A stretch of DNA of 64,000 nucleotides from Pseudomicrostroma phylloplanum (GCA_039545275.1 BCHS01000005.1:248001-312000), one strand, 5' to 3'; positions 42,360-54,613 are shown, counted from the first letter of the stretch. Notes: generated by a model from the sequence alone, not told the origin. Program-made: numbers and translations.

Positions 42360-42581
42360 CTGTCGGTATACTTGGCCCCTTGTGTGATGGTAGTCTGGAA
42401 GCTGCCAAGCCAAGCCGCACGGAAGCAGCCTTCGACTCGGCTCGGGCGGCTCGGAGTGGAGAAAAGAATTCCTTCCACTTCCGCACAAAACGGAAGTGAA
42501 GCAAGGCTACGCTTGCCTTCTACCTTCATTGCTTCGAAAACGCCTGACGCTTCCCTTGCTCGTCTCAGACATTGTCGGGCC
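42360..42581. promoter_or_regulatory. Divergent promoter, ELP2-PPAT / deoxyhypusine synthase
   Basis: Only 222 bp separate the two start codons. Both products support translation (tRNA wobble modification and eIF5A hypusination), so a shared promoter is plausible. Confidence 0.5.
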
Positions 42582-44013
42582 ATGACTGAGGACTCGAATG
42601 TGTCTTCCTCGGTTCAGCCAGCTGGCCAATCGGCAGGAAGCAATGGCACCGGAGCTGCTCCTCCTGCGGAAGCCACTGCGTCCCTCTTTGTCGCTTCCGC
42701 GCCTGTCCCCGACTCCTACGAGCAGGTAAGGGGGCCCGACTTTGATCAGCCGCAAGATGTTGAGAGTCTCATCTCTGCCTTTGGAAAAGTGGGTTTCCAG
42801 GCCTCGGGAGTGAACAAGGCAGTGGAGATCATTGAGCAAATGGTGAGTGGTACTAGAGCGGACAGCTCCAAGGCTGTACGTATCAGAGCCAACACTAACT
42901 ATTCGCTTTGCCTCTCCTCGCAGCGCCGCTGGAGATTAACGGACGAGCCCGTACTGCCCACAGATCCAGACGACCTTCAGTCAGAGTCTGCTCGCGCTGA
43001 AGTTAAATGCAATATCTTCCTGGGCTTCACATCCAATCTGATCTCCTCTGGCCTCCGCGAGGTGATCCTCTTTCTGGTCAAGCACAAATTCGTACATGCA
43101 ATTGTCACGACTGCTGGAGGGGTAGAGGAGGACATCATCAAGTGTCTGGGTCCGACGTATATGGCCGACTTTCATCTTGATGGATCAGAGCTGAGGAAGA
43201 AGGGGATGAACAGGATTGGCAATCTCGTGGTGCCCAATGACAATTACTGCAAGTTTGAGGATTGGGTCATGCCCATCCTGGAGAAGATGAGGGAGGAGCA
43301 AGGGGATCATGTTGATAACGCTTGGTCGCCAAGCCGGATATGCGAGAGGCTGGGAAAGGAGATTGATGACGAGCGGAGTGTTCTGTACTGGGCAGCAAAG
43401 GTGAGTCAGACTAGAGCCGCAATGGCAGCTTGCAAAGGTGTACCATCTCACGCCGACTCCCGCCTCTGGCTCCTGCAGAACGGGATTCCAGTCTTTTGCC
43501 CGGCTCTGACCGACGGCTCGCTGGGAGACATGCTCTACTTCCACTCATACAAGTCTCCCGGCTTGGTGGTGGACCTGGTCAAGGACATTCGACGCCTGAA
43601 CGACATGAGCGTCAAGTCTCGCAAGGCAGGCATGATCGTTTTGGGCGGAGGTGTGTGCAAGCATCAAATAGCCAACGCTATGCTGTTCGTGAGTAGCCCA
43701 GTAGCCCAGTCCATAGACGGACAAGAAGAGCATACAAGATCTGATGCGTGCTGTGCATATTCCCCTCTCCCTTTCTCAGCGCAACGGAGCGGACTTTGCA
43801 GTGTACATCAACACTGGCCAAGAGTTCGACGGCTCAGACTCCGGAGCTCGTCCAGACGAGGCCATCTCCTGGGGCAAGATCAAGTCGGCGGAAAGGGGCG
43901 GACGTAGCGTCAAGGTGTACTGCGATGCCACGATCATCTTCCCCTTTATCGTGGCTGCGACGTTTGGTAAGGCGTATTGGGCATCGAAGTTGGAAGACGG
44001 GAAGCGAGAGTAA
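42582..44013 (+). CDS. Deoxyhypusine synthase, four exons
   Basis: This enzyme transfers the aminobutyl group of spermidine to a lysine of eIF5A, the first step of hypusine formation. Exons are 42582-42842, 42924-43400, 43479-43688 and 43780-44013, giving 393 residues. The conserved blocks are [67 protein letters not shown] (predicted active-site Lys ~307), [22 protein letters not shown] (split here: [16 protein letters not shown]) and ISWGKIK. An extra Ser/Ala-rich N-terminal region of ~45 residues precedes the core. All splice phases are consistent. Confidence 0.97.
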
Positions 44014-44534
44014 TGACCAGGGGTGCAAGCCGTGCGTGGAGAGGGGGTATCACGGAGCGGAGAGGAGGTCAGGGGAACGGGAAGGGCGGGTCTCTGCAGC
44101 GAGGAGCAAGGCCGTGCTTGCAACTGTACACTAGTCACACCTTCGGCGATCAAACAGGGGGCGCAGGATCGTCATAGGTGGCGCGGCGTAATCATTCTAG
44201 AAGGGTGTGTCTTGACATTGACATCGACAGCGACGGCGAATGCTCCGCGAATAGATGGGTATCGCCGTGGGAAATCCAAGCAAGCATCGAAGGTCGAGGC
44301 GAGGGATTGCTTTGCCAGGCACGCGCTGCCCGCTCCGACTTCATTCCGCGTGGCGTCGCGTGTTGACTTGGTGCCGGCCGAACGTGTGTTGGGTGTGCGG
44401 GCTGTCTGGGCTGGGCGCGGCTCCTCTCTCTCTCTGGTGCTCCTCTTGCGCCTTGCCCTGGCCCTGACCCCCTGAGCAATTCACCGAGGGGGGGAGGCAG
44501 TAGCCAGGCGGGAGACACGGAGAGCAAGAGGGGC

Positions 44535-44590
44535 GCAGACACACACAAGCACACACGCGGACGCAGACGCAGACGCAGGCGCAGACGCAC
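44535..44590 (+). repeat. Imperfect CA and GCAGAC tandem repeats
   Basis: A CA-rich run is followed by at least four GCAGAC/GCAGGC units. Simple-sequence DNA. Confidence 0.75.
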
Positions 44591-45225
44591 ACTTACACAG
44601 GCAATCGCGAGGAACCACACGCGGCCGGCGAGGCAGAGGGGGCAGAGTCAGCCCAGGCAGAGGGCAGGCAGAGAGCAGAGGGAGGAAGGCCCACGGCTGC
44701 CGGCTGATGTTTGGTCCGTTCGAAGGAGGAGCAGCGTGCGATTAATGAAGCCAAGCGCCTTTCCTCTTCCAACTTGGCCATCTCACGTCGTCCTTGACGA
44801 TACCCTCTTCCCCCCCCTTTTCTCTTTCTCACCCACACTCGTTGCGCCAACTCCTTCTGCTGGGACTATACCGTTGGCCCTACCTAGACCCTTTCAGCTC
44901 ATCCGATCACCAGACTAGAAGAACGGACAGCGCCGAGCCGAGCCACCCCCGCACTGTCACGTCCACCTTTTCCCCCTTAGACGCCCGGCCCTCGAAAACG
45001 TGATCTGCGATCAAGTTCGAACATCCTCACTATACCAAACTCATTCGGCAGCTCCTCTATTCTCCTGATCCTGGCTTGACATATTCCGGTACGCCCTCAC
45101 GCACGCGACTTGGCCCTGGTAGCTACTTCGTTCTCGACTATCAAAGACTGCCATCACGAGCTGATCAGAGGTAGACTTTCAGGTGAGTTGTAGTTAGAAT
45201 GTAGAGCATTGCGGGTAGTCTTGCT

Positions 45226-45250
45226 CTCTGCTGCTCTGCTCTGCTCTGCT
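45226..45250 (+). repeat. TCTGC pentanucleotide run
   Basis: About four tandem TCTGC units lie in the presumed 5' leader or leader intron of the RhoGEF gene. Confidence 0.75.
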
Positions 45251-45512
45251 CGGACGGGACGGCCAGGTGATGGAGCAGCAGACAACGGAGGCCGGGCAAT
45301 GGATCGCTTTGCTGCCGCCGGCACGACAGCAGTTAGCGGCCAGGAACAGCAGCGATGCCGCTGGGCCTCGGACCTCACAGGGCGCAAGGGGGACTTGATG
45401 ACATTCAAACTGTGCCAAGGCGTACATGCAGGGCTGCTACCAGGTCTGACTTTACTCACCATCACCTCAATCTCTTCTCCCCGTCGCCCCTCTGCTGCCC
45501 CCCTTTGCGGTG

Positions 45513-48500
45513 ATGTACCACCAACAGAATCAACACCACCCACAGAGGCCCTTTACCTCTAGACTCCCTCCTTCGAGACTCCCTTCCTTCGACTCTTCCT
45601 CTGGCTCCCCAGCAGGCTTACGGCAGTACTCGCCAGCATCGCGATTTCCTCCTCACAACGGCTTTTTAGCGGCACGTCCGCATCTACCCCAGTCACCGGC
45701 ACCCCCTGCACCCTTTAGCCCTTACTCGGCCCCCCTGATACCTGGCCAGCTCGTTCCGCGCCCACCTCCTCTCTCCCACCCAGCAGCGTTTCACAAGAGC
45801 TCCTCGATCGATCTTGCGAGAGGAGATCTGTCGTTGCAAAACGGTAGATTCCCACACGAGCCACACCTTGGACCTAGACCGCTACCCTTCTTGCCCCGAC
45901 AAGGCTCGCCTTTGGTGAATCAGCGGCCGCCTTATCCCTACCCTCATCGAGCTCAGTCACCAGCCGCGGCAGTAGCCCCTTCTTCTCCTCGAATACCGCT
46001 ACCGCTCCAATCTTCTCCAGGAGCAGGGCAGTCAGGAGCAGCAGCATTCGCCCCTCCAACATCCATGAGTAATACTGCCAATTTTGGAGGGCTGGCAGCT
46101 CTTCAGACGCAACTCTTCTCCTCTTCCTCGACTAGCTCATCTGGAGGCCCATCATCCTACTACAGTCACCGGCAGATCCGCACATCCTCTCCTTCCTCGG
46201 CCTCTGCCGATCCTCGCCGGGACTCGAACAACAGCACGGCGTCGAACAGCCGGTATCTGCCTCCTGTCGCCAGAGGGTCTGGAGGATCCACCGTCAGCAC
46301 TTCCGGTCTCTCCACCAGTCCTTCGACGCCCTTGACCACACCAAACGAGTCTTTTGATCACAAAGCAACGAGTCAGAGGAATTCCGTGGAGTCCAATTCC
46401 AGAGCGTCCCAAGCAGCATTTGCTTATTCCGACCAATTAAAGAGCCCCAATCTCGGGATGGGTGGGTTTGCAACAGGGTCTTCTGGATCTGAGGGGACTG
46501 GGCTCGGGAAGCCAACTCCATCTACCGCCGGGGATGTGAGCGCAATCATGAACCTCGAGACCGACAGTGCGGAGAGCAGCCCGGTGAAAGGCAGAGGCGG
46601 CAAGAAGACCAATCCTCTGCAGGATCTAATAGAGACCGAGACCGCCTACGTAGCAGAGCTGGGCAAGATCATCCGAGTGAGTGTCCTGTTGGGTCCCCGC
46701 ATCAGTAAAGCCGGACTCCTCTGACGTCCCCTACGTCCTCCGCTCACCTCCCTTGCAGAAAGTTGCCGCGGCTTGGAGCAGAACGAACTTCCCTCCTCCC
46801 GAACTGGACACCATGTTCCGCAACATCGAGGCCATCTACCGAGTGAATAGGTCGTTCTTGAAGTCACTCAAGGAGATTGGGCCGAGTCCGTCTTCTCCTC
46901 GTGCTCTAGGTGATCTCTTGATGCGGTGGATTGACGACTTGGAAGTGCCGTACGCGCGGTACTGCGAGAATCACTTTGCAGGTTTTGACAGTTGGTCGAG
47001 TGTGCAAAAGAACACGAAGCTGCCAGAGCTGCTCGCAGAGATCTCCTCATCGACCAACGCAGATGGGACTCCGGTGGTCTTCTCAGACAGAAAGCGGTTA
47101 GCCGGCGAGGTCTGGACACTGGACTCTCTGTTCGCATTGCCCGAGCTGCGACTCAGGTACTACAAGAAGCTCTACTCGCGCCTGCTGAAGAGTACACATC
47201 CGGGAAGGAGTGATCACAAGCTGCTGGTGGGAGCCAATGATAAGCTGGACGAGCTGCTGGAAAAGTCGACGAAGAAGATCAGCATGGGGATCTTGGATCG
47301 CTCGCCGGTGACTGCGACGTTCAAGCTTGACAAAGTGCGCCCCGCCGAGCCCCCTCTCAAGCCGATGCCAGCCCCATCGTCTTCATCCTCATCCTCGACC
47401 AGCTACACCGCCGTCGGATCTTCGACGCAGCAGCCCGGTAGCAGTCTAGCGGCCAAGCTCGGCAAGCTCGACTTCACCAACACTTCTTTGGCCAATCTGG
47501 ATGTTCCTTCCACACCCGGTGGCGCCGATGCCCCTCCGAGCCCACTCATGGTTGGGCAACAAGCTCGTCCGCCGCCATTGATGACAACAACACCATCCGA
47601 GTCTTCTCCTAGCACAAAATCCGAGACGGCCTCACCTGTCAGCGCCGTCGGACTATATCCGGCTGACGATCTGGAACGGACCCTCGCGGTGGACAAGGTG
47701 CTCGACATCTTCACCATGAAGCCAAAGAAGTGCCAGCTGAGGATCAATCCTCCCAGTCTGCCATTCAAGCGAGAATTGAGGAGGTCGGCAGACGTCGTGA
47801 TCGACTTTGTTCCGCTGTCCACGGGTCAAGAGACGACGTGGCGCAGGGGTCATATCTACCTCCTCACCGATCTCTTCTTGGTATGTGATCGCATGACGCC
47901 GAATGAGAGGAGTGAGAAGAACATGGGTCCCGAAGCAATGTGGTTGCTCTTCCCGCCTCTGGCTGGCAAGCATCTCAAGGTGGTCGATGCCGCAGGCCCT
48001 GGCAACGCCCTTCTCATTACAATCCTGAAGAAGGAGACGTTGAAGGTACACATGCCTTCGAAGCGGGACAAGGAAGCATGGCTGGCCGCTTTCGAGGACT
48101 GCCATACCTTTGCCTCGAATCTGGCCCCGAAGGTGCAGACCGGGAGCGCTTCTGGTCCTTCACCCCTTGGCGGTGCCCCAATCCAGGCAGGTCCAGCTCT
48201 GATCAAAGGACTTGGCCTGTCTTCACCAGACATAGGAAGCCCAGGGCCGGGAGCTTTGGTCCCAGGAAGCTGGCCCAACCTGCAAGCTGCGCCGCAACAA
48301 CAGGACTTGCGTCTTGTCGCGCCTCCAAGGCCTGGCTTTGGCAGGACTGCATCCTCGCAGTCGACGTCTCCACCTCATAGTGCAGGCTCCTTGGAAGGGG
48401 GTGCGAACGGGAGGCCATCGGCAGACAGTCTATCGAGCCCTAGTGTTGCGGGTCTTGCCCGCGTTGCGTCGCCGATCTCAATGTCTGACGCCTCGTCCTC

Positions 48501-49467
48501 GTCGGCACCCAACGGAGGAGGTGGTTCGATATTCGGCCGTCCCTTTATGGGTGGACCACCAATGAGACCGGGCCCTATGGGACCTCCCCACCCTCCTTCC
48601 TCGGCCTCCTCTGGACGCTCGGTCAATGGTGGGCCCTTCCCTCCTGCACCGGTCCCCAAGGGTTCCCCTCACCTGGGCGGTCTTAACATGAATGGTGGTA
48701 TGATGCGACCTCCGCTTCCGCCGCCTGGGAAGGCTCACAGTCTGATGGACGCGAATGGAGGCCCTCCCAGATCGATCCCTTCGCCTATGGGCAGCCGTTC
48801 AGACACGCCAATTTCGATGGCCAGCGGAAGGGCATCGCCTTTCCCTCCCCCTCAAGGGCCGCGAGGCTCGCCTCCCAAGGCACCTGGCATGCCAGGGCAG
48901 CTCTCAGCTCCACAGCACCGAGAGCCATCGCGTCATCCTTCAGCACCCAACCTTCGCGAGCAGGCCAAGACTGCTGTCAATGCACCGGTCGCCCGAACTC
49001 GTTCAGCATCCAGCGGAAAGAGTGGTGGCGCTTACAAGCTTCCGTCTGAGATGATGAGGGATGGAGACCTCAAGGGCACTCCGGACTACACTCCGCCCAG
49101 CAGTCCTGTCCTGAAGCCTACGGGACCTACCACTTCCACCGTCTCGGCGCAGATGAGGTGTCGACTGTACATCAAGCAGAGCCATGCGCAGTGGAAGTCC
49201 CTCGGCAATGCTCGTCTGAAGCTATACCACCTCCTTCCCGCCGACGAGCGTCAGCTGGTGGTGGAGAATGACCGCAAGACGCTCGTCTCTACAATCATCT
49301 TGCCCGATGGGGTGGAGAGGGTGGGCAAAGTCGGCGTGGCAGTGGAGATTAGCGATGCGGGCAAGCACACCGGGATCATCTATATGCTCCAGATGAGGAG
49401 CGAGGAGAGCGCACAGGGCCTCTTTGGTGAGCTCATCGACGGCAGCGGACGGACCATTGCAGTCTAG
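45513..49467 (+). CDS. Rho guanine-nucleotide exchange factor (DH-PH type), two exons
   Basis: Exons are 45513-46676 and 46759-49467, giving ~1290 residues. A long Pro/Ser-rich N-terminal region (1-370) precedes a DH domain whose first helix, LQDLIETETAYVAELGKIIR, ends exactly at the intron. It continues with MFRNIEAIYRVNRSFL and YKKLYSRLLKST-type helices to about residue 565. A PH-like domain spans ~690-840 (RRGHIYLLTDLFLVCDR, KRDKEAWLAAFEDC). Then come ~340 residues of Pro/Gly/Ser-rich linker and a C-terminal PH/RanBP1-like fold (~1185-1290; MRCRLYIKQSHAQWKSLGNA). It would activate a Rho-type GTPase in polarity or wall signalling; which one cannot be told. Confidence 0.85.
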
Positions 49468-49986
49468 ACGGGAGAGAAGTCGGTCGTTGCGGTCTCGGTC
49501 AGCTGGACAGAGAGGGGGAACATGGCGAGCGGTACCTGTTCCCTCCCCTTCTTTAGATATCATATGCGTGCCGCCCTGGCATCCCACCACCATCCTTGGT
49601 CCTCTTGTTTTCCCTTTGCACTGTGAATATCGTCTCGTCTATTCATCCATCCAACATCGATCGATCCATACATTCATCCATTCATTATTTGAATTCGAAT
49701 CTTCCCATCTTCTTGGCACTACTACTACAACAAGGTGTTTCGTTTGCCTTCGTTCCGATCATGTACATAGATGCATGCATGCATGCCAGGCAGGATTTGA
49801 GTGAGAGTGAAGAAGCTCAAGGATTGGCTTGGACTGGATTCAGTCGTCTTCGTCCTCGAGAGGGCTACCTTTGCCTCCGCCCCGCCCCGCCCCGCTCGGG
49901 GTCTTATGCAGAGAAGACTTCTCCTGGCCCGCCGGCTGGGCTGGACCAGTGGATGGAGCTCTGGGAGTGGGAGATATTGATGCCGT

Positions 49987-50039
49987 CGGCTAGTCTAGTC
50001 TAGGCTGCCGCCGCTGCCGGCGGCTAGTCTAGTCTAGGC
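49987..50039 (+). repeat. 19-bp direct repeat, two copies
   Basis: CGGCTAGTCTAGTCTAGGC occurs at 49987-50005 and again at 50021-50039, identical and separated by 15 bp of GCC-rich sequence. Each copy contains TAGTC/TAG sub-repeats. Confidence 0.85.
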
Positions 50040-50602
50040 AGTGGTCTGCATTTCCATTCCCATGCCCATGCTTTATGCACTCGCCCTGTCGCTGTTTGTT
50101 GACTGAATGACTATGCGTTGCATTCCCAGGAGCCGACCGCCCTTTGTTGTCGTTTCTAACCCTGTCCGCCATGCTCATTTGTCTTTCAACGTTTGCCAAG
50201 ACAGAAGGATGGAGGAAGCAGGGCATCCGTACCTGCCTCAGAAGACAAGCCAGAGCAGTGTAGTGTGTGATGCGACGCCAGTGCAGTGCGATTGCTGTGC
50301 GGTGCGGTAGTGCCCCACCGACGGAGACGCTGTCGTGGATGTCCCGACGTGCCGATTTTTTTAGCGCCGCGGAAGAGACCTGCACCGCTATTCTCGCCCC
50401 GTCCCCGTCCCCCGCACATTGCCCTGTCCCTCTCTCTCCTTGTAGCGCGCCCCTGGAGCTCCTTGATTGGCCTTGTCAAGCAGAGTCACTTGCCTGGCCC
50501 TCGTCCTTTGATTGCCCCGGACGATGGTGAGCCTTTCAAGGATGCAGATGCAGATGCCGTCCCCACCTCGACTCTCGCTTAGCTTCGCTTGAGGAGAAGG
50601 GT

Positions 50603-50626
50603 GTATGTGTGTGTGTGTGCGTGTGC
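50603..50626 (+). repeat. GT microsatellite
   Basis: A short run of TGTGTGTG with interruptions in intergenic DNA. Confidence 0.75.
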
Positions 50627-51694
50627 GGATGTAGGTCGTGTGGATGCCGAGGGCATCCGTGCGGGTATGGGCCTGATCGCATGCGCGTGGCTACGTGTGT
50701 GGCTGGCTGCGACGGCCAGGAAGGGTTTGGGGACAATCTCACGCTCCGAGACGATCCAAGACGCCTGGCCGGCGCAGGATGCCGAGGCTGGATAGGAGTT
50801 GCGTCGCAAATCGCCGCGAAGAACAATGGATGCAGAGGGCCAAAGGGCAGGCGCAGGCACTACGGCAGACGGCCGCTGCTGGCCACCTCACCTCAGCTAG
50901 CTCAGCCTCATTGCATCGGGGCTCCAAGCCAAGCCGGACGAGGTGAGGCAAAGTGCTCTACGTTCAGGGAGCGCCAGGTGGGCGGTGACAGGCCAGACGC
51001 CTGTGCATCTCATTTGCCTGTACCTTAGATCACAGCCCAAGGCGAAGGGCAGGCAGGGCCCAGGGGAGCGTAGAGTCAATGGCAGTTGCGTCAGAGGGAC
51101 ACCCACGCGACGTCCGTCTGCGAGGCCCCCGCTGCTGCACCCTTTTGCTTCCCCTGCTGCCACGCCCGCCCTGCGCCCGCGCCCCCGCCTGACAGAACGA
51201 AGGAATCGACCGGATCGGTCGGGCGCCGATTCCTTCACCCATTCGGCACAACCACGCACACCCACACACCCACACGCCCCCAGGCCCATTAAGTCACCCA
51301 ACCAGCCCAGCCCAGCCAGGCAAACCGAGCCAAGGGCCTACCATTCCACTTTTACCATACCGTACGACTTTCAGCATATTCGCTCCGCAATCACCATCAT
51401 CGTCCCTCAGAGACGACCATCTGGTTTCTTGACAGTTACATTCCCCTTGCGTCGCCCGTCTCGCGCAGTCGTCCCCGCCAAGAAAAAATCTATACGGCGT
51501 CTTCCTCCCAACACGGCAAACCTCAACTCCCCCCCTTCGCGCTTGACTGCTTGCACCGCATCCTCCCCCGCCTCTCCTTCCCCACCTTCCAACCTACCAT
51601 CGTCAGCAAACACGACTAGGAGGCCCGTGACGACCATATTCAGCCCCTGTCGAAGAGGCCTACTCACCTCGACGTGCCACTCGCGGACGTCAGG

Positions 51695-53344
51695 ATGATC
51701 GCACATAGGCGCCGTTCAGACCGGATGGCAAGAGCCTCCACGGCCAAGGCAGTCGTCGCCGCCATCGTCTCTACAATGGCAATTGCACAGGTCCCCACGG
51801 CATTGGCCGACGTCATCACCAGGAGACAAACCGCAATTGGCGCCGACTCAGACAACGTGCTCATAGGTGGCAAGGTACCAGAAGGCGCCATCGTACTCGT
51901 CTGTGGCGGTCTGGGCGTCGCCGTCGTAGCTCTCGTCTATGTCATCCTGCAATCGCAGATCCCTACCTCGAAGCAGGTCATGCAGGAGAGGGCAAAGGCC
52001 AAGACGGACCTCAGAGTACGAGGTGGCCACTCGGGCAACGTCAGTCCTGGAATCTCCAGCTCTGCCCTCAACACCAATGCCCGCCCCTCTGACGCGGGTG
52101 CACCCATCTCGAGCCCTACGTCGGAAGCCTCTGGATCCGGATCCGATACATTGTACAAGCCTCACAGAGGGTCCAAGATGCTTGGATCAGGTCCGAGAGG
52201 GTACAGCGGTAGCTCTTTCTCGAGGAACAACATGGCCGAGACGAGTTACAGCTCCTTCTCCTCGATGCGGGACCTACCCTTTCTCGCCTCAACGGGCCGC
52301 ATGGCGTCAACAGACACGGATGGATCGCGTATGTCAGGCGATTGGACAAAGTCGAACAGACCAGGGTCAAACTATGCTCAGAATAAGCGGCACAGCGGTT
52401 ATAGGGACTCGCATGCTCCCTCTTCGCATCGTCGTTTGATCAGTGGGACAGACCTTCAGCGGACGTCTGGCGACCTAGGACGAAAGTCCTTGGAGAGAAA
52501 GAGTAGTCTTTACCGTGGGACAAATCTCACCTTGACCCGTACCAACTCTGGCGGTATCGTGCGGATGGGCACAGGGGGAGTGTACAACTCGGCAGATGCA
52601 GGAGGCGGGCCTGCCATACGGCGTCAACACCCTCTCGAGATCAGCTCGCACGCCAATTCGACTCCAGACCAAAGCAGACGCAACTCTACCATTGGCCTGC
52701 TCGACGATGAGTACCTCTCGGCTGCTCAAATGGCCGAGGCAGCTCGTGGCTCTTCTGCGTCCCCACACTCCTCTGGCACTGGGGACTCGAGCGCCCTGAC
52801 CAATGCCGAATCCCATCCTCTCTCAGCAGCACAGCAACATCAACAGCAGCAGCAGCAACATTCACTACAACAAGCCAACCCTCTCAGATCTACGCGCGTG
52901 TCTGCCAACGCCGCTGCGCCGCTCAAGCAGGGTCATTACATCACTGCCAACCACTGGTCGCAGCAGCATAGCCACGGGGGATCAGGGTCTACCACAGAGG
53001 CACAGCCAGCCAATTACCGTCGGTCACGGATCATCAGAGCGGCAGCCGCGCCATCCACTTCGGATCCCAAGCCTTGGCCAGCACCAGTCTACACCGGCGT
53101 AGGTTACGGTGGTGGCCCTGGCTCGCCTGTCTCATCCCACGACCATGGCTCGCACGCCTCGTACTACTCCTCGGCAAGCCCTACTCCTCTCCTACACGGG
53201 CAAAATCACAGGTCGGACGAGGAGAGCCTGATCTCCGTCTACGAGAACTCTCGATCTGGGCAATTTGCTCAGCCGGTTGCTGGTGGTAATGGTAGGAGAG
53301 GCGTGCCCGGAGGACCGGTTGGAGGCGCATCGCAGGAAATCTAG
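51695..53344 (+). CDS. Membrane protein of unknown function with a long Ser-rich tail
   Basis: This is a single-exon gene of 549 residues from the ATG at 51695; an ATG at 51725 is also possible. A hydrophobic N-terminal segment (AVVAAIVSTMAIAQVPTALA) looks like a signal peptide or first helix. About 30 residues later comes a strong membrane helix (AIVLVCGGLGVAVVALVYVI). The remaining ~460 residues are Ser/Gly/Asn-rich and basic, with a Gln/His run (QQHQQQQQQH) and repeated RR-S-type sites that could be phosphorylated. A single-pass plasma-membrane protein with a cytoplasmic tail is a reasonable topology guess. I do not recognise the family. Confidence 0.75.
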   Translation: MIAHRRRSDRMARASTAKAVVAAIVSTMAIAQVPTALADVITRRQTAIGADSDNVLIGGKVPEGAIVLVCGGLGVAVVALVYVILQSQIPTSKQVMQERAKAKTDLRVRGGHSGNVSPGISSSALNTNARPSDAGAPISSPTSEASGSGSDTLYKPHRGSKMLGSGPRGYSGSSFSRNNMAETSYSSFSSMRDLPFLASTGRMASTDTDGSRMSGDWTKSNRPGSNYAQNKRHSGYRDSHAPSSHRRLISGTDLQRTSGDLGRKSLERKSSLYRGTNLTLTRTNSGGIVRMGTGGVYNSADAGGGPAIRRQHPLEISSHANSTPDQSRRNSTIGLLDDEYLSAAQMAEAARGSSASPHSSGTGDSSALTNAESHPLSAAQQHQQQQQQHSLQQANPLRSTRVSANAAAPLKQGHYITANHWSQQHSHGGSGSTTEAQPANYRRSRIIRAAAAPSTSDPKPWPAPVYTGVGYGGGPGSPVSSHDHGSHASYYSSASPTPLLHGQNHRSDEESLISVYENSRSGQFAQPVAGGNGRRGVPGGPVGGASQEI

Positions 53345-54613
53345 TCAAATCTGCTGCGCCTGCACCGCAGCGGCGACACTCTATACTGCTACGTTAGGTT
53401 GCCGGTAACCGGGTTCAAACAAGCATATTCCCAAAACTCGAAATACACCAGGCGAGACACTTTCGTTGTACATGCCCCAAGAAAGTGGCTTCTATTGCAA
53501 CTCGGACATCAAGGACAATTCCTTCCCCCTTCTCATCATTCCCCTGCTTTCACCAATCTCTACATTGCCGACGTCAGCTTCTTCTTTCTCCTTTTTCTCT
53601 CACATAACAGCGGCTGCATTCTGTCTTACCTAACCTCATACCATGTGACCTACGGCTCGGTCGCCCCCTTCACTGTGCAGCCTCTGTGGGTCCCCTCCCA
53701 TACGCCGCCCACAGACATGGACTTTCCATCGTATGCCAACGGCATCTACCTCTCCTCTAGAGTTGCCCCTCCCTACCCCTCTATCTCTCTTGGACATTTG
53801 GATTACTCGGCTTTCCTTTTCTTCCCTCTTGCTCTGCTGATGTTTGGGCTGCCACGTGGAAGTCTGGTGTGGATAGCTGTAGTCCTTGTCCCATATACGC
53901 GCTTCATCTTCTTTTCCTTTCTGTCTCTCTGCTCTCCTGTCATCTATCAATTCTACAGCCAGCCAAAGGCAAAGCGTCATGCTTCTCTGTGTGTGTGTCT
54001 ACAATGAGTGCGATGCGTTGCCCCCCGAGTGATTCAATCTGAGCACCAATGACGGGCCTGCCTGCTTGCCTGTCTGCCTGGGTGTGCATGGGCGTGTGAG
54101 AGAGAGCGGAAGCATCAGCAGAGGGAGGCAGCACCGGCGCAGAGGCCTGGCTGTGGTTATTGCAAAGACCGATCGGCGAGCCAATCCCCGCCAGGCAGAC
54201 TCAACGGGCAGAGGGCCTCCTCCCACGCACCCACCCCTTTCGCCCAGACCAGGGCGCCGCCGCCCCTTTCGTCACCGCCTCCCCGCGCTGCAGCAAGCAT
54301 CAGCCTCCAGCCCACTCCACTCTACGCCATCATCGATCGCCCAACCGACGGCTCCTCTTCCTCAATCGACTTATCGTACCTCTTCCGGCGCATAGCATCA
54401 CGGTACCCACGCCCTCTCCCACCCTTTGAGCATCCTCACTTCTACTTGGCCAGTCTGAAGGCTTGCTTGTAACACCAGCGCAAGAGTAAAGCGCACCTGC
54501 TGCTTTAGCCCCCCCTCCCCGCTTCTGTCAAGCCAATCCCTCGATCGATCTTGATCTCCTCAGGAAGCAGCATTCGTATCAGAAAGCTTCACTTTCAAGA
54601 GACCGATAAGAAG
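53345..54613. other. Intergenic: 3' flank of the membrane-protein gene and promoter of the OSBP-like gene
   Basis: The left part is C/T-rich with a 202-codon open frame lacking an ATG start and any conserved block, most likely 3' UTR. The right part holds CCCTCGATCGATCTTGATC just upstream of the first exon. No RNA gene is seen. Confidence 0.5.

Larger units (their letters stand above)
44014..45512 (+). promoter_or_regulatory. Long upstream region of the RhoGEF gene
   Basis: 1.5 kb separate the deoxyhypusine synthase stop from the RhoGEF start. It holds a (GCAGAC)n-like tract at 44535-44590, a long C/T-rich stretch (44755-45000) typical of fungal promoters/leaders, and a CAG|GTGAGTTG at ~45180 that could be a 5'-UTR intron donor. 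A TCTGC pentanucleotide run lies at 45226-45250. No gene is supported. Confidence 0.5.
49468..51694. other. 2.2-kb intergenic region between the RhoGEF and the membrane-protein gene
   Basis: I found no convincing gene. It holds a 19-bp direct repeat (49987/50021), a GT-rich microsatellite (~50603-50626), ATTCATCC-like runs near 49640-49690 and, from about 51150, C-rich sequence grading into the leader of the downstream gene. Several open frames of 60-140 codons lack conserved blocks. Confidence 0.5.

Noticed and set aside
44192..44620. 142-codon minus-strand frame with Arg/Leu and VCVC runs
   Set aside because: It is generated by the GCAGAC/CA simple repeats; low complexity only.
53399..54007. 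202-codon hydrophobic open frame on the plus strand
   Set aside because: It has no ATG start, its composition follows a C/T-rich 3' UTR, and it ends in a CTGTGTGTGTG simple repeat.
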